Source: Apophysomyces variabilis
Taxonomy: Eukaryota > Mucoromycota > Mucoromycetes > Mucorales > Mucoraceae
Direction of reading: 5' to 3'
Assembly (NCBI GenBank): GCA_002749535.1
Contig: MZZL01000117.1
Location: 186,001-250,000 of the forward strand
Length of the DNA: 64,000 nt
The position numbers and the translations under genes are program-made. This document shows positions 11,301-23,391 of the stretch, in pieces. Under the pieces are notes generated by a model. That model was not told where the DNA came from. It ran no database searches and worked only from the letters and a program-made list of their open reading frames with translations. Positions within the stretch are counted from its first letter, which is position 1. Every line of letters begins with the position of its first letter.

Positions 11301-12957
11301 TCGTCCATATCTTCTGCGTCCAGGCATCGCAAGCTTTCGCGACGCACAGGAGGGTTTATCTGAGATACAGGGAGCGACAGGGCGTTTGAGCTGTAGGCAT
11401 GCCCTGGCTGGTATGGGAGGTTTTCGCTACTGCAGTTCTCCTGACAGTCTGACGGACTCTCTACATCGCTTGAATTCGTAGGATTGAAAAGGGAGGCTAG
11501 ATGCAAAGGTGCCGACGGGGTATCGCGCGAAGGATGCTGACGAGCGGTTCCATAACCACTGTCGCCAGATGTACTCTGCTTATTGATATTCTTGTCACCA
11601 TCCTGGTCAAAGGTAGCTTCACATAGCGAATCTTGATCGACAGTATGTATAACTGGTGTGTCGGACGAAACTGACCCTAGTGTAGGCGTACGTCCGGCAA
11701 TACGGTCATTCCAGGACGCATCATCCTCGTCATGAAGCGAGGTAGTAGAACCTCCGCGGCTATGCTGTTCATGATTACTGCAGTTATGGTGTATGAAATC
11801 AGTTTCGTCGTTGATATATGATGTCGTCCGACGAGCAGTACTGTTTTCTCCTGGCGCACTGTCCACTGATTCGTTGAAAACATCGTTCTCCTTGGTAGAA
11901 GTCTCCTCTTCCATAATAATCTCCTTCTCCCCCTGCTCGCCAAATTGATGAAACAGACATTTTTTATCGCTATCATCCATCATAGAGACAAGTGATTCAT
12001 GTGATGATTGTTCGTTAAGTGAGTATACGGCGCTGATGCGACTGTCTGAATGATCAATAGAACGATAAGTGTTATAAGGTGAATAGCACCCCAGCGCTTG
12101 TGGTAGGGAATCTTCTGGTAGGTAATTGAGTTCTGGACGATAGTGTGGATACCGTTGCTTCAACTCTAAAGAGAGGTTGGCCAGGGATATAATCGTATTT
12201 GCAACCTGGAAGAAGAAGTAAGTCGATTCGTCAGGTTTTATATCCTGTTCTTACAGAGGCCATGTTGTTGCCGTTTATTAGGTCCTCAACTTCAAATAGG
12301 TCAGAGGGTTTTAGTCCAAACTGTAAGTTTATATATGGATGAGAAACACGGATATAAGAATAAGGAGTCTACATTTGCAGACTTACCTTTTGTCCTGCTT
12401 CGAAAAATTGCTGGATATTTTCGGTCTAACCCCCATGATTCAGTTTCCATCAACCATTTTTCTTGGTCAATGTATATCACTTACCTTTGCTAGATATGAA
12501 TCATCGTAATTAATACATCTTATTGACTCTGGTTGCAATGTGTTCATTAATCTATGGAAGAAGTGAAGATCCGTGCGTCAGTACCACTTAATCCCTTACG
12601 ATGAACGTTTTCCCATCCGATTTCTGCCTCTTTTTCCTTTTTTCCTTGTGTTTTCTTTCTCTCCTTTCTTTTCTCTCTTTTTTTTTCGTTCCGTCTTCTT
12701 CTGTTTCACTTTTGTTCCCTTCCACTTTCCCCCCTTTCTTTTTGAAACACACGCACTCATGTATAATTGACTGACTTGCATAGAAGGACGCCATTGCTTA
12801 ACCTGACCCACAAATCGGATTGTGTAATAGTTTCTTGCAACATGGTCCCGATCCAGTTGCATGCTATTCGTATTTTCTCATGTTCATCTTCCTGGATCAC
12901 TCTCTCGTCGATCGACGCGCTATGCAGTGCTCGGGAATAACTCGAGGATCGATTCAT
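8382..12957 (-). CDS. STE-group protein kinase with N-terminal CH and C-terminal C1 domain (Cdc15/Cdc7/SepH-like)
   Basis: A 1,223-residue protein from 14 exons: 12957-12776, 12551-12485, 12425-12387, 12320-12255, 12205-10589, 10543-10497, 10435-10348, 10299-9945, 9863-9812, 9761-9635, 9581-9131, 9081-9022, 8954-8878 and 8825-8382. Order: a calponin-homology domain (residues about 20-125, IACNWI ... LSNGVLLCK ... LQPESI), a Ser-rich linker of about 530 residues encoded largely by one exon, then a kinase domain with [16 protein letters not shown], helix-[22 protein letters not shown] and GTPNWMAPEVI. After another Ser-rich stretch comes a zinc-ligand pattern (CKAC, CEEC, CHDKC) of a C1 domain, and a poly-Q tail. 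The catalytic residues are all present. Cdc15/Cdc7/SepH kinases run septation and mitotic exit; that role is inferred. The start is the first in-frame ATG. Intron 1 is 224 nt and almost pure pyrimidine on one strand. Confidence 0.88.
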
Positions 12958-13779
12958 GCTTGCAAGGCAGTTTAACAACAAGGAAAATAAAAGAAGGAAG
13001 GAAAAATAGAGAGACTAACAAGGAAAAGGAGGAAAAGAGGAGCAGGGCAAACTGAGAGATAGAGATAGCGATATAGTGAGAGAGAGGGAAGCCAGAGACT
13101 AAGCGAAGGGGTATAGGAAATGGCAATCAAGCACTCGTGAACACTGCCACTGGAGTTCAAACACTGTACAACCCACACGCTCTTGTTGCCTCTCTCACTC
13201 GCCCCCACGCAATCGATTTCTAACTGTAGCCCTTTTTTAGGAAATCATCACGCCTCATTATCCAAACATCCTAAAAGTCGTCCCTCATTCCTCTCATTAG
13301 CTTTGTGTTCCCGTCCCATTGTGTGGTCGTAGCACATTGGAGTTAAAACGGTTTATGAATAGCGTGTCATATTATAGTATGAGTCTATGTTCTGGAGGAG
13401 AACAAGTATGAAGGACAGCGGCAACAATGGCTAAGACATAATTGGCATTACCGTTTTAGGCATCATGACATCCCGACCATACAGTGCTGGTCAAGCGGGA
13501 CGTAGTTATTGTTAGCGTTTGTTCTGTTTGTCAAAGGCGCCAAGCCGAGGCGAAGGACTCTCAGTCGTTACCTTTTGTGGGTTGGTATTGATGTGCCGCC
13601 TAAAAAGCTGATGTCTTTTTTATTTGATGTGTGCTTTTTTAGAGGTGCCATAAATAGACCAAACCACTCCATTACTTCGTTCGCGAAAACTATCTCATCC
13701 CCTTCTCTCTCTCTTTCTCTCTCTCTCTCTCCTTTGTTCCTCTTCTTTCTTCTTCTACAGTTCCGTCCATCTTCCTTGT
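12958..13779. other. divergent region between kinase gene and PLC-like gene
   Basis: Shared upstream region. The kinase-proximal part (12985-13100) is purine-rich on the plus strand. The PLC-proximal part has a TATA-like CATAAATAG near 13647 and a CT run at 13703-13730. No gene is supported. Confidence 0.5.
13703..13730 (+). repeat. CT-rich leader tract before PLC-like gene
   Basis: CT-dinucleotide-rich run about 50-75 bp before the ATG at 13780. Position and composition suggest a transcription-start or 5' UTR element rather than a random microsatellite, but that is inference. Confidence 0.7.
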
Positions 13780-14890
13780 ATGCATTCATCACTTGTCCTC
13801 GGAGCTTTAGTAGCATGTGCTCTTAGCACGGTTGCAGCCCAGCAACAAACTTGTAACGGCTACCAAGAGCTATGTAACAAATCGTATAACTCGCTTACCT
13901 ACCTCATGACACACAATTCTTACGGATACATGGACAATGCCGGCGCCAACCAAATGTGCTCTATTAACTCACAACTTGCTGATGGTGTCCGAGGTTTGAA
14001 GCTTTCAGCAGTTAGACCCGCAAATGCTTCAAGCACAGACCCAAATGCCATCCGTCTTTGTCATACAGATTGCCGAATTCTCGATGCAGGACCGGCAAAG
14101 GACACTCTGACAAGCATTGCTACCTGGCTCAAAAACAACCCAAATGAAGTACTGACGATCATGTGGAATAACATGGGCAAATTCAAAGCTGCTGATTTCC
14201 AAGCTGCCTATGAGGGAAGTGGAATCCTCGATTACACCTACACACAAGCTGTAGGAAGTCAGACATGGCCCACTCTTCAAGAGATGATTGCTTCTGGCAA
14301 GCGTGTGGTAAACTTCTTGGATTCAGGCGCCGACCAAACTAGTGTACCTTGGTAAAACAACGCTAAAAGGATCGGCCCTAGTCAACTGACGATCTTTTTT
14401 TTTTGTTTTTTACCCTCTCAGGTTGATGTCCGAATTTAATTACGTATTTGAAACACCGTACAACAATATGAATGAATCATCCTTCAGCTGCGTAATTGAT
14501 CGCCCTTCAGATCCAGCACAACCAGAACAAATGATGTATGTGATGAATCATTTTCTGTACAGGTCGATCAGTAGCCTCGGAATTACGGTTGAACTCCCAC
14601 AAAAAGATTTGGCCAACGTCACCAATGCAGATTCTTTGCTAAAGCAGGCTAAAACATGCACAACCACTTTTGGCCGTCAGCCTAACTTCCTAGAGGTGGA
14701 TTTCTATAATAAGGGTAACTCTCTCGCCATTGCCGCCCAGTTGAACAACGTCACTTTCAAACCTTCTGGTCAACAATGTGTCAATGACCAGGCCACCACC
14801 GCCAAGAAGCCGGACTCCAGCGCCACGACAGTTGCGTTCTCTCCATTAATTGCCCTTCTTGCTGTTTTCATGGCAGTTCTTTCTATTTAA
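13780..14890 (+). CDS. secreted PLC-like phosphodiesterase (PI-PLC X domain), probable GPI anchor
   Basis: Two exons (13780-14351 and 14422-14890) give 346 residues. An N-terminal signal peptide (first ~20 residues, ending ALSTVAAQ) leads into a PI-PLC-X-type TIM-barrel domain. Visible motifs are LMTHNSYGY with the first catalytic His, QLADGVRGLKL, the second His in CHTDC, and a Trp/Asn strand near IMWNN. Several Cys residues and N-glycosylation sequons fit secretion. The C-terminus is a Ser/Thr-rich spacer followed by a short hydrophobic tail, as in GPI-anchored fungal proteins. Fungal members of this family are annotated only as PLC-like phosphodiesterases; a lipid or GPI substrate is inferred. 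A polyadenylation-like AATAAA lies at 14919. Confidence 0.88.
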
Positions 14891-16250
14891 TGTACATTAT
14901 CCGACCAGCGCTAAGATAAATAAATCGCGCTGTAGACTATTGAAGCTAAAATAAACAAACCCTGCGGGGTTATACCGAGCTCACATCAATGTCTATATGA
15001 CTCTTTCATTGACAGGAAGAATAGATTCGTTCCAGAAAGGAAATAACGTGAATAGCAAACCTTAACCGATACAAGGAGATGATTCAACATGATTTCTCTC
15101 TGATACTTGAAGCACCGCAAGCACACCTTGCAAACTTGATTCATCCATTGCCCATTATGATTGATGCTAACCTGTTTCGGGAATACTATACTAAATATGA
15201 TGGTTAGTTCAGAGGGCTGTTATACCCTTGATAAGAGGCAAACTTCCTCTTTACTGAGGATTAGGAGCATAATACCTGAATATCCCTGATAAATGTTAGG
15301 TATTTTCGCTTATATTCGGGTCCGTCAAACGAATTTTGTGGCTAAACCTTGTCATGTTATGTCACATCAATCAATACCAAAAACATGCTATTGCTTTTTT
15401 CAGGACAAAAGAAGGAAGCTACCACTGCTGTAAATCAATGCTACTGTACGTTTACCAAAAAGAAATCCTATTCATTCAAATTTCTGCACTTTAGTCATCT
15501 TTAATCCAGATTTATGATTGTCTTGAATCCGCTCCTCTACCCCTCTACCCCTTCCACATGTTATACATTTATGGAATGGGTTTATGAAAGCCGTACATTG
15601 AAAGGGTTTACAATTACAATTCCGTTCTCTGAGTAACAGAAGATCTGCTGCAGCTTTAAATATATGTTACCGTTCTATACTTAGGAGATATAAAGTCTAA
15701 TCTATGTTTCCAAACAGGCTTTTCGCTGATAAATATAGCAGCAAAGTTAATAACTCGATTCAGGAGCCAATGCCATCCAACAAACATAGAGCACGGAAAA
15801 TCGTAAGGAGAAACCATGGATGGTTCCGTTCATGATTTTTACTGGACGATTGTGGCATCATGCTATGGCCGTTATTGGCACCACGGCTCAAAGGGCGTTG
15901 AAAATCTGATCGTGCGAAATGCAAAGCAGCATTTGTTATAGTTAGGTTGAAATAGAGTTTATCTGAAAAGGGCAAATGATAGCGCTTTCTATGGCCCGTT
16001 AAACAAAACATGCTATGGCAGGTACGATAAATATATAAGTAAATAAAGAGGATATTAATTATACGGCTTGATAGCAATTTTACATAGTTTTATTACCACG
16101 TCGATCTCTATGACAACAAAGGAGTCAATGACCAGAGGATAGACTTGCTTTCTCTCCTGTACTAGCAAGGACGATATATTTGCATGATATAAGAACGTAA
16201 AAAAGAAGGGGAACACAATCCTTTCTTTTCTCTTTTCTTTCTAGCACGGG
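14891..16250. other. intergenic region, nothing identifiable
   Basis: AT-rich sequence with scattered short frames. The longest, minus strand 16077-15760, has no motif or good context. T/C-rich sequence at 16220-16240 precedes the phosphatase start. Confidence 0.5.
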
Positions 16251-17228
16251 ATGGATGGTCAATCCAGCGAGCCTACGTCGATAATCAGACAGAAGAACCA
16301 CAAAAATCTTTCGCTTGACGTTCTGCGTCTACAGCAAGATTCTCCTCAACCGTCACAAAGATCGCTCGAGGGAACAAAGCCATCCTTAGTAGACGGTCAT
16401 TACAAGCACGGGCCAGTTCAAATTCTACCCAATCTTTTCCTTGGCGCTTTCCACAATGCACTTCAGCCAGATATCATCAGTTGCTGCGATATATCATGCA
16501 TCCTTAACGTGGCTAGTGAAATCGAACCACCCGTGCTCATGACCGGAATACAGTATCACCACCTTCGTTGGACCCATGCTCAAGACTTGAGCCGAGAATT
16601 TAGCCATGCTATCCGAGTGCTCGAGTCTGTTTTGAGCACAGGCGCCAAGGTTCTGGTGCACTGTCAATGCGGCATTGAACGTTCTGCTGCCCTTGTGATC
16701 GCCTACATCCTGTACCTATCACGTCGTCCACGAAATCTGCAAGTGCCTGAGAATCCTATTAGCAATTCCATGTCGCTTGAGGAGGCGTACGACTTTGTCC
16801 GTGATCGGGCACCAGGGATACGACCGAATATGGAGCTTATGTATCAGCTTGGCGAGTTCGAGCAAACATTGCTGCCGCATAAACAACCGGTGCCTAATTC
16901 ACGCAGAAGAGCAGGTTCTGCTGCTGCTAAGAGTCATCTTCTTGCCAATCGATTCTCCTCTACAAAACGACCGAGAGCTTCCAGCTTCCGAGAAGTACCG
17001 GTGCGACCTCTTTGCTCTCCTCGAATTCATATCGACAATACCCGTACAGAACCCACAGCCATCGCGCCCATATTTGTAATGCTAATGACAATGACACTAC
17101 TGCCACTAATGGCATGGTATAGCCAAACCAAAGATCTATCACCACGCCCAAACGACGCTACATCTGATCAACCATCCACACCCATCAGTCCTCTCTCACT
17201 GCATAGGTTATTTACAAACGTAATATAG
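16251..17228 (+). CDS. dual-specificity protein phosphatase
   Basis: A single-exon model of 325 residues. The DSP core (about residues 55-215) starts with VQILPNLFLGAFHNA, contains ILNVASEI and carries the P-loop HCQCGIERSA, which fits HC-x5-R-S with the catalytic Cys and Arg intact; the general-acid Asp is probably the one in THAQDLS. It should dephosphorylate Ser/Thr/Tyr, classically on MAP kinases. It lies next to, and converges with, a Ste11-type MAPKKK (58 bp between stops), a suggestive but unproven link. Near the 3' end, a 47-nt stretch (17076-17122) has GT and AG ends and a CTAATG branch-like element. If spliced, the C-terminus changes and loses a hydrophobic segment. I kept the unspliced frame. 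Confidence 0.88.
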   Translation: MDGQSSEPTSIIRQKNHKNLSLDVLRLQQDSPQPSQRSLEGTKPSLVDGHYKHGPVQILPNLFLGAFHNALQPDIISCCDISCILNVASEIEPPVLMTGIQYHHLRWTHAQDLSREFSHAIRVLESVLSTGAKVLVHCQCGIERSAALVIAYILYLSRRPRNLQVPENPISNSMSLEEAYDFVRDRAPGIRPNMELMYQLGEFEQTLLPHKQPVPNSRRRAGSAAAKSHLLANRFSSTKRPRASSFREVPVRPLCSPRIHIDNTRTEPTAIAPIFVMLMTMTLLPLMAWYSQTKDLSPRPNDATSDQPSTPISPLSLHRLFTNVI

Positions 17229-17285
17229 ACATACACACGCCGTAATTAATCTTTATTCGCGAAGTATTGACATCATTGATTTTTG

Positions 17286-20200
17286 TTACCGTTCCGTTGA
17301 CGCTCCCTTCTCGTTGGTACATAAGAATGCATGTTCCAAAAGCTCTCCAGCTGTAGGTCTTTCTTCGTGATCCCTTCAACAGACATTTTAGTACCTAGCA
17401 TTTTCAATTTGCCATAAACACATACAGCTTGAAGGTACATCGTAGAAAATCTTGGGCTTCTTCGCTGATATGGGCAGGTACGTTTGGCGCTATGTAGCTA
17501 CCAATCTACATAGAACTTCAGATATGACGCTTGCACACACCGAATGTCTTACCTGAAATATGGCCTGCATTTGAGAGTATTCGGGGAATGGGTGATCGCC
17601 AGTGACCATCTCCACAACCATGCATCCAAGCGACCAGATATCAGCTTTGAGAGTATAATGAGTCTGTTTTACAACTTCCGGCGCCATCCTTGGAATCACG
17701 CTCAGTAAAAGCTTTATCATGAAAAGATCATATTTTACCAGAATATAGATCCTTGCAAACTTGGTCGATGAGGAGCTGCTAGCCGCATCATATCTAATTG
17801 CGAAGTTAGCAATGGCTTTAAGTTAAGATACTCGTTTATACCTTCTTCTACTTTTTTGGAAATGCCGAAATCAGTGATCTTTACACCACCTTTGTTATCC
17901 ACTACGTGAAAGAGCCATCTTGTCAAAAAAAGCTACGTAAATCTGATTATGATCTATACCTAATACATTGGCTCCCTTGATATCACGATGGACGATGTCT
18001 TTTCCGTGCAAATAGTTTAGACCTTTCAAGATTTGTCGAACAAAGCTTTTAACGAGTGCTTCTTGGAAAGCACCATAGCTTGCTAACAAGCCTGCCACAG
18101 AACCTCCAGGAACGTACTCCAAGAAAATACTAAAGTGTGCGTTGTCGGTTTGAGAACCTGCAGGAACCAACCATGAGACATGAGAAAGAACGTTCAGATA
18201 TATTTTACCTAGATATTGGACAATATTCTCGTGATGCAACTCCTTGAGTAACGCAATTTCTCCCCGTAGAGCCTCAACCTAGACACAAACTATATTCAGA
18301 ATGAATCTATCAAAAAGTAATGGTGCGTACCATTTTTTTCTTTCTTTCTTCAGTAGCTGAATTGACAACAGGGAGTTCCACTTGTTTTACTGCCATCAGC
18401 TCTCCGCTAATAGGGTTAAGGCCCAGGTATACATCGCCAAACGTTCCTCTTCCTATAAGCGAGCCTTTCATCCACGATAGCGCTGAGTCTTCCGCTGGAA
18501 GGCCATAGGACGAATGAGCTTCTTTGTCTACGCTTTGTGTGCCTAAACTGTCGCCTGTTTCTGCTGGCGGTTGCACTGTGATCCACACATCGCTTTTGGT
18601 ACTCTCTGAAGGTACTTCTTCTCTTTCTTCCTCTCCTTCTTCTTCCTGAATGGAAGCTTCATTTGATGATTGAGCTACTGTCTAACGAACACGCTCAAGC
18701 CGCATTACTTACGTTCTTCTTGGTTTCGTATGTCATTGATATTTTTAACTCCATTAAGATGTAAGAGACTCGAAGAACGCTTTTGTATCGTAGCATCATG
18801 GGATTGGATTTCACTTTGTGCTGGTGTAGTATCGTCACTCTCACTTTTTGAAGCGGTTGTTTCTTTTTCAAGCTCTTTGTTATCCAATGAGACGGTATTA
18901 GATGCGAACAATTCTGAACCACTATCCTTCTTTTTGATCTCGGAGATGTTATCGTCATCTTCTTCTTCCTCAAAGAATTTTTCGAAATCTACTCCCAAGA
19001 CAGACACCAGTTCTGGTAGCACACTGTTTCTAAAACTATGCTGAGGATCTTGTTTTCCCAACGAAGAGTTCCTCCTAGTCATCGACAATCGCTGCGCCTT
19101 GATACCTGCCGTTTCAAGAACTTCTCGTTTATGGTTCGGGAAAAACGAGTGAAGATTGGACGAGATAATCTCTGATGGCGGTCGTTCACCAAAGAAACGT
19201 CTTATTCTGTAGCTTTGTGACCGAACAGAGCGTACCGATCCATTTTCTCCAAGGGGTTCAGGCCGGTTAGAATTCGCAGACACTAGGGTACTGGTATAAC
19301 TTGATGCAGAGGAAGGACCGGTGATAATATCCAATGTCATCTGCTTATCAGGCATCCATCCTTGGCCGCTGTAATTCGAAACTAGATCACTGTCGGGGTG
19401 CGATTCTTCGAACATCCGCTGCATTTGCTTGCGAGCATGAATGGTACCTTTCCGTTTGAATTCTTCGTGCGTTGGATATAAATGTCTTTTTCTCAAGATA
19501 AGGCGTTCTTTCTCAGGACGATCAGGCGATCGACATATCTCAGTTAATTCTGCGTCTGACAAAGCTCGAGCTTGCAAAACTAAATGAGTATCATGTATCC
19601 TAAAGGCTTTAGTAAGTTACCTTCACCATTAGTACTCGAATTTACAAATATGCAATACTGATCGGCATCGCTTTCGTCGATGCCAAACTTGTGTAGTACT
19701 TTTGACATTACGGCCTTTGCCTCCGAAGCATTGTGTACGTTTACGATACGAGTTTGACCATCTTCTCCAAACACTTTGACGCATGTCTTCCATTGTACTA
19801 GTAGTCAATACATTGTTACCATCTATGGTGAGCAAATAATACCTGTTTAACCTTCTCCATCGACATGATGCCTCCTTCCAAAGAATTTCGCTGTGCATCT
19901 GATCAGTTATATTGTTTTCGAGGGGAATGTCGAAAGCGTCAAACAAATTAGGAAAAGAACACATACCTACCTTCTGCATATTTTTAGGACTAGGAGGCAT
20001 CGGAGGTGCATCCTGTGGAGCACTACCTCCAGTTGCCGCAGTTCTTTGGGATCTCTTAGAGTCGGATCGACCCAGAAATCTTGAGAAGGAATTTGATCTG
20101 TTCAGAATGCTTTTTGTTTCGGTAGATTTGGAAGGCTTCTCGGGATGTGGGCTAGTTACATTAAATCCTTCATGTTTCCCGTGATTATCAAAATGGAATA

Positions 20201-20790
20201 AAGAATTAGCGCTACAGGACCCAGCTACTGTCACGCTAGATTGATTCGGTAATCGATAATCAAAATTGCCCCGCGGATCTGTTGCCAACTGCTGCAAAAA
20301 GACACAGTAATTAAACTTCACTCCGCTTTTTTGGATCCAAGAGAGAAAAAGCAAGCAAACCAACCTTTGCCCTGGATGTTTGTGCCGCTGCTGCATAGCA
20401 TTCTTGTCGCAAGTTCTTCACTGCTGCTAACAATCTCACACGCTCCCCTACAAGCTTAATATCCATCAACTTGAGTGCCTCGTTATCAATGTCAAGCAAG
20501 ACAGATCCAGATATGTTGTGTTCTAAAGTGCAGCATAACTTGTGAGCAAAAACGCTATTATGCTATCACAAACGGAAGAACTTGCGCAAAATCTTGTTTC
20601 CAAATCGCCCAAGGTTTAGCTGTGTAAGCCATTCCACGACTTTATTCTCGGTCCATCCGCGCACTTCCTCTAGTGTATATGACTTTTTTGTGAGCTCTGA
20701 ATATGTAGGTGTTGTGGGTGAGGATTGGAGAAACTGCCTTGCGGATGGCGACACAGGCTGGTAAGCGGCGCTATTAGGTAGGGAGGACAT
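17286..20790 (-). CDS. STE11: MAP kinase kinase kinase, Ste11-type (SAM - RA - kinase)
   Basis: Fourteen exons give 936 residues: 20790-20574, 20522-20365, 20291-19971, 19890-19843, 19786-19621, 19579-18713, 18677-18331, 18278-18209, 18157-17960, 17901-17842, 17793-17739, 17688-17553, 17505-17426 and 17373-17286. The N-terminal SAM domain ([19 protein letters not shown], then the LVGERVRLL helix) is followed by a Ras-association-like domain ([16 protein letters not shown] ... [13 protein letters not shown]). A long Ser-rich region precedes the kinase, which has [35 protein letters not shown], a GSIFWMAPEVV activation segment and a conserved [12 protein letters not shown] subdomain XI. Ste11 relays pheromone, osmotic and filamentation signals to an MAPKK. 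Three splice choices (after residue 72, and either side of the small fourth exon) rest on frame and homology and are less certain; one intron is only 35 nt. Confidence 0.9.
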
Positions 20791-22466
20791 TCAAGTTAAG
20801 GAACTGCTAATGTAAGGGCAACTTGACGCCCATGTGGGTTTTTTGCCCTCGGATTCCCTTCGAACACAGAGACGACAGTCCTCTCGGACCGAGCGCTGTA
20901 CCCGAAAAATCACGTGTATGGATGGATCTCTCAAATAATATAATTAATCAGTGAATAGGTTTAAAAGGAGATAGTACAAACAAGTTCGAGCTGCAGACAT
21001 TGCGAGTCTAGCCATCATGGCGGGCTCGCTTGTCGATATAGAATGGTAACAGAGGGGTAACAATCGATCAACAATTTATGCTGATCTTTAATCTAAGCTC
21101 AGTTTTTAACTTGTTGAAGCTTGTAATTATCATTATACACTTTGTCCGTGCTAGAAAAAAAAGGGGGGAGGATGTTATCTCTCAAGAAATGCAAGAACTC
21201 AACTCTTGTCCGTAATAGGAATTGCATCCAGAAGATCAACTAACTGAGTTGAAAAAGATACATAAGGATGTTGGCAGCTTTGTGTAATGCAAACCACTAA
21301 TTGCTTATATAGGATCAGGGCCATTCAGTTAGGGGGTCATAGATAGACGTTGAAATGCCTTCAATTGATTCCTGATCAAGATCTGGAGAAACACAGCATT
21401 TTACTTTGTGGCAGGAAAACGAGATGGGACCTACAAGGTCTTCTAAGAAACAAAAATGTAAATGGCATGGATGGATCCGCAACTTGTGCCTGCTAATACC
21501 TGCATCTTTAAGTTCATTTCTACTCAAAACTTCTCTCTGCCTTGCCCGGTTTATCTCGAACAGGCTTATTTTGCATAAAACTGGCAAAAGTCTTTGAACT
21601 GCTCTATTGTACTTACTATCTGTTTAGTGCGTGCACTGAAGTAGCTATGACACATTGCCATCCCCATTGCAGACTGCAAATAATTCCCATAATGATGTGC
21701 ACATTGACAGACAATTTTGGATTATCTCTTTATCGAGCAAATATAAAAGATTAAGGCTGTATCCCCAATCTACAATTGGTGTATCCATGATTTTAAAGGA
21801 AAGAGCCAAGCTGAACATTCTGTCGGGTTCTGAGATTGATATCCACTTTACATCAGTGTGAGACTCATGGATACCTCAAGGAGTAGTTATTTCCATATTA
21901 GCTCGATCCTTGCGTTTGACCTGCTTCTATCACTTCGATATCTTATTGACCGAATCATTCCTTCTGATTATAATATGTCTGCTCTACTACCTCATCCATT
22001 CAATAAGTAAATACTATGAACACTTATTTTGCTATCAGATAACCGTCTTACAGTTGACGTAATTGGAGGTCGCAAGTAAAATAGCGATCGTGCATTCAGT
22101 CGCTGTGAATACAAGCCCTCACCATCCAACCGTTTAACAACTGCCGTTTCGTTGATCGGATATCACAGAAATTCAAGCAGTGAATAAAGCAACAATTACG
22201 TGCATGCGTAATGAACAGGCAGCTATCAATGGCTGCACTTCGTTTCAAGCTGAATGAAGTACTCAGTCTCTTTTTGATCTTAGTACCGCATGATGAATGG
22301 TCTATTTCTCGAGTCGTCTGAAATGGCCCTTTTTTTTTTTCTTTCAGTAGTTTCATTTTTCGCTGACGTAATTGGGGGTGCATTTCAGTCGGTATCGGTT
22401 CAAACCACGTACTGGTTTTTGGAATCATTGCAGCCGCATTTTCTAGCTCTTTTCTGAACGTTTGAT
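20791..22466. other. intergenic region between STE11 and SAR1
   Basis: The two genes diverge here. Several 60-110 codon frames occur on both strands (for example minus 21587-21315 and minus 22428-22096), but none has motif, splice or composition support. AT-rich, with no repeat that I recognise. Confidence 0.45.
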
Positions 22467-23251
22467 ATGTTCATCATCAACTGGTTTTATGATGTGTTGG
22501 CCAATCTAGGTACGCTCATTAGTCCATCTAAGAATCTACGTTGTTTCTTAACATTAAGATAGGCCTCCTGAATAAGAATGCTAAGATCCTCTTTTTGGGT
22601 CTTGACAACGCCGGAAAGACGACGCTTCTACACATGCTGAAGAATGACCGTTTGGCAACTTTGCAACCAACTCTTCATCCAAGTGAGTATACTTTTTTGT
22701 CAAGAAGGGTTGTTATGATATTGAATTTGATTGTTGTTAGCTTCTGAGGAACTTGCTATTGGCAATGTTAAGTTCACCACATATGATTTGGGAGGTCATC
22801 AACAGGCGCGTCGATTATGGCGAGACTATTTTCCAGAAGTATCTGGTATTGTATTTCTAGTGGACACAGCCGACCACGCTCGTTTTGCTGAATCCAAGGC
22901 AGAACTTGATGTAAGTCGTCTTGGAATAATTTGACATAAACTGACACGCGTTTTAGGCTCTTCTGGCTATTGAGCAACTTACCACCGTGCCTTTCTTGAT
23001 TCTCGGCAACAAGATAGATGCTGCTGGTGCTGTTAGTGAGGATGCGCTCAGACAACAGCTGGGATTATTCCAGACCACCGGAAAGGTAAGTAATCGTACT
23101 CAGCACAATCACCCCACTCACGTGTGAATAATCCATGTCACAGGGCAAGGTACCATTGAGGGATATCAGACCTATCGAGGTCTTTATGTGCTCTGTGGTT
23201 ATGAGACAAGGTTACGGTGATGGTTTCCGTTGGTTGTCACAATATGTATAA
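22467..23251 (+). CDS. SAR1: SAR1 small GTPase (COPII coat)
   Basis: Five exons (22467-22509, 22563-22682, 22741-22910, 22957-23085, 23144-23251) encode 189 residues, the normal Sar1 length. The N-terminal amphipathic helix ([11 protein letters not shown]) has no myristoylation Gly, as expected for Sar1 rather than Arf. Nucleotide-binding motifs are intact: GLDNAGKTT (P-loop), a Thr in LQPTLHPT (switch I), [10 protein letters not shown] (switch II, with the Sar1-type His) and NKID. The C-terminus GFRWLSQYV is characteristic. Sar1 recruits Sec23/24 and Sec13/31 to ER exit sites. The gene converges with the RNF121-like gene; the stops are about 140 bp apart. Confidence 0.97.
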
Positions 23252-23391
23252 ATGAAGCAAAATACAAATATCATTAAAAAAATGGGAAAAACTCGTATTG
23301 CATTCTATTTGTACGATGATGCGATTGTTCGATTGCTTGGTCTTGTGGAAATCCGTTTGAAAGAGCGCTTGCACATGAAAATCAGAGCTTT

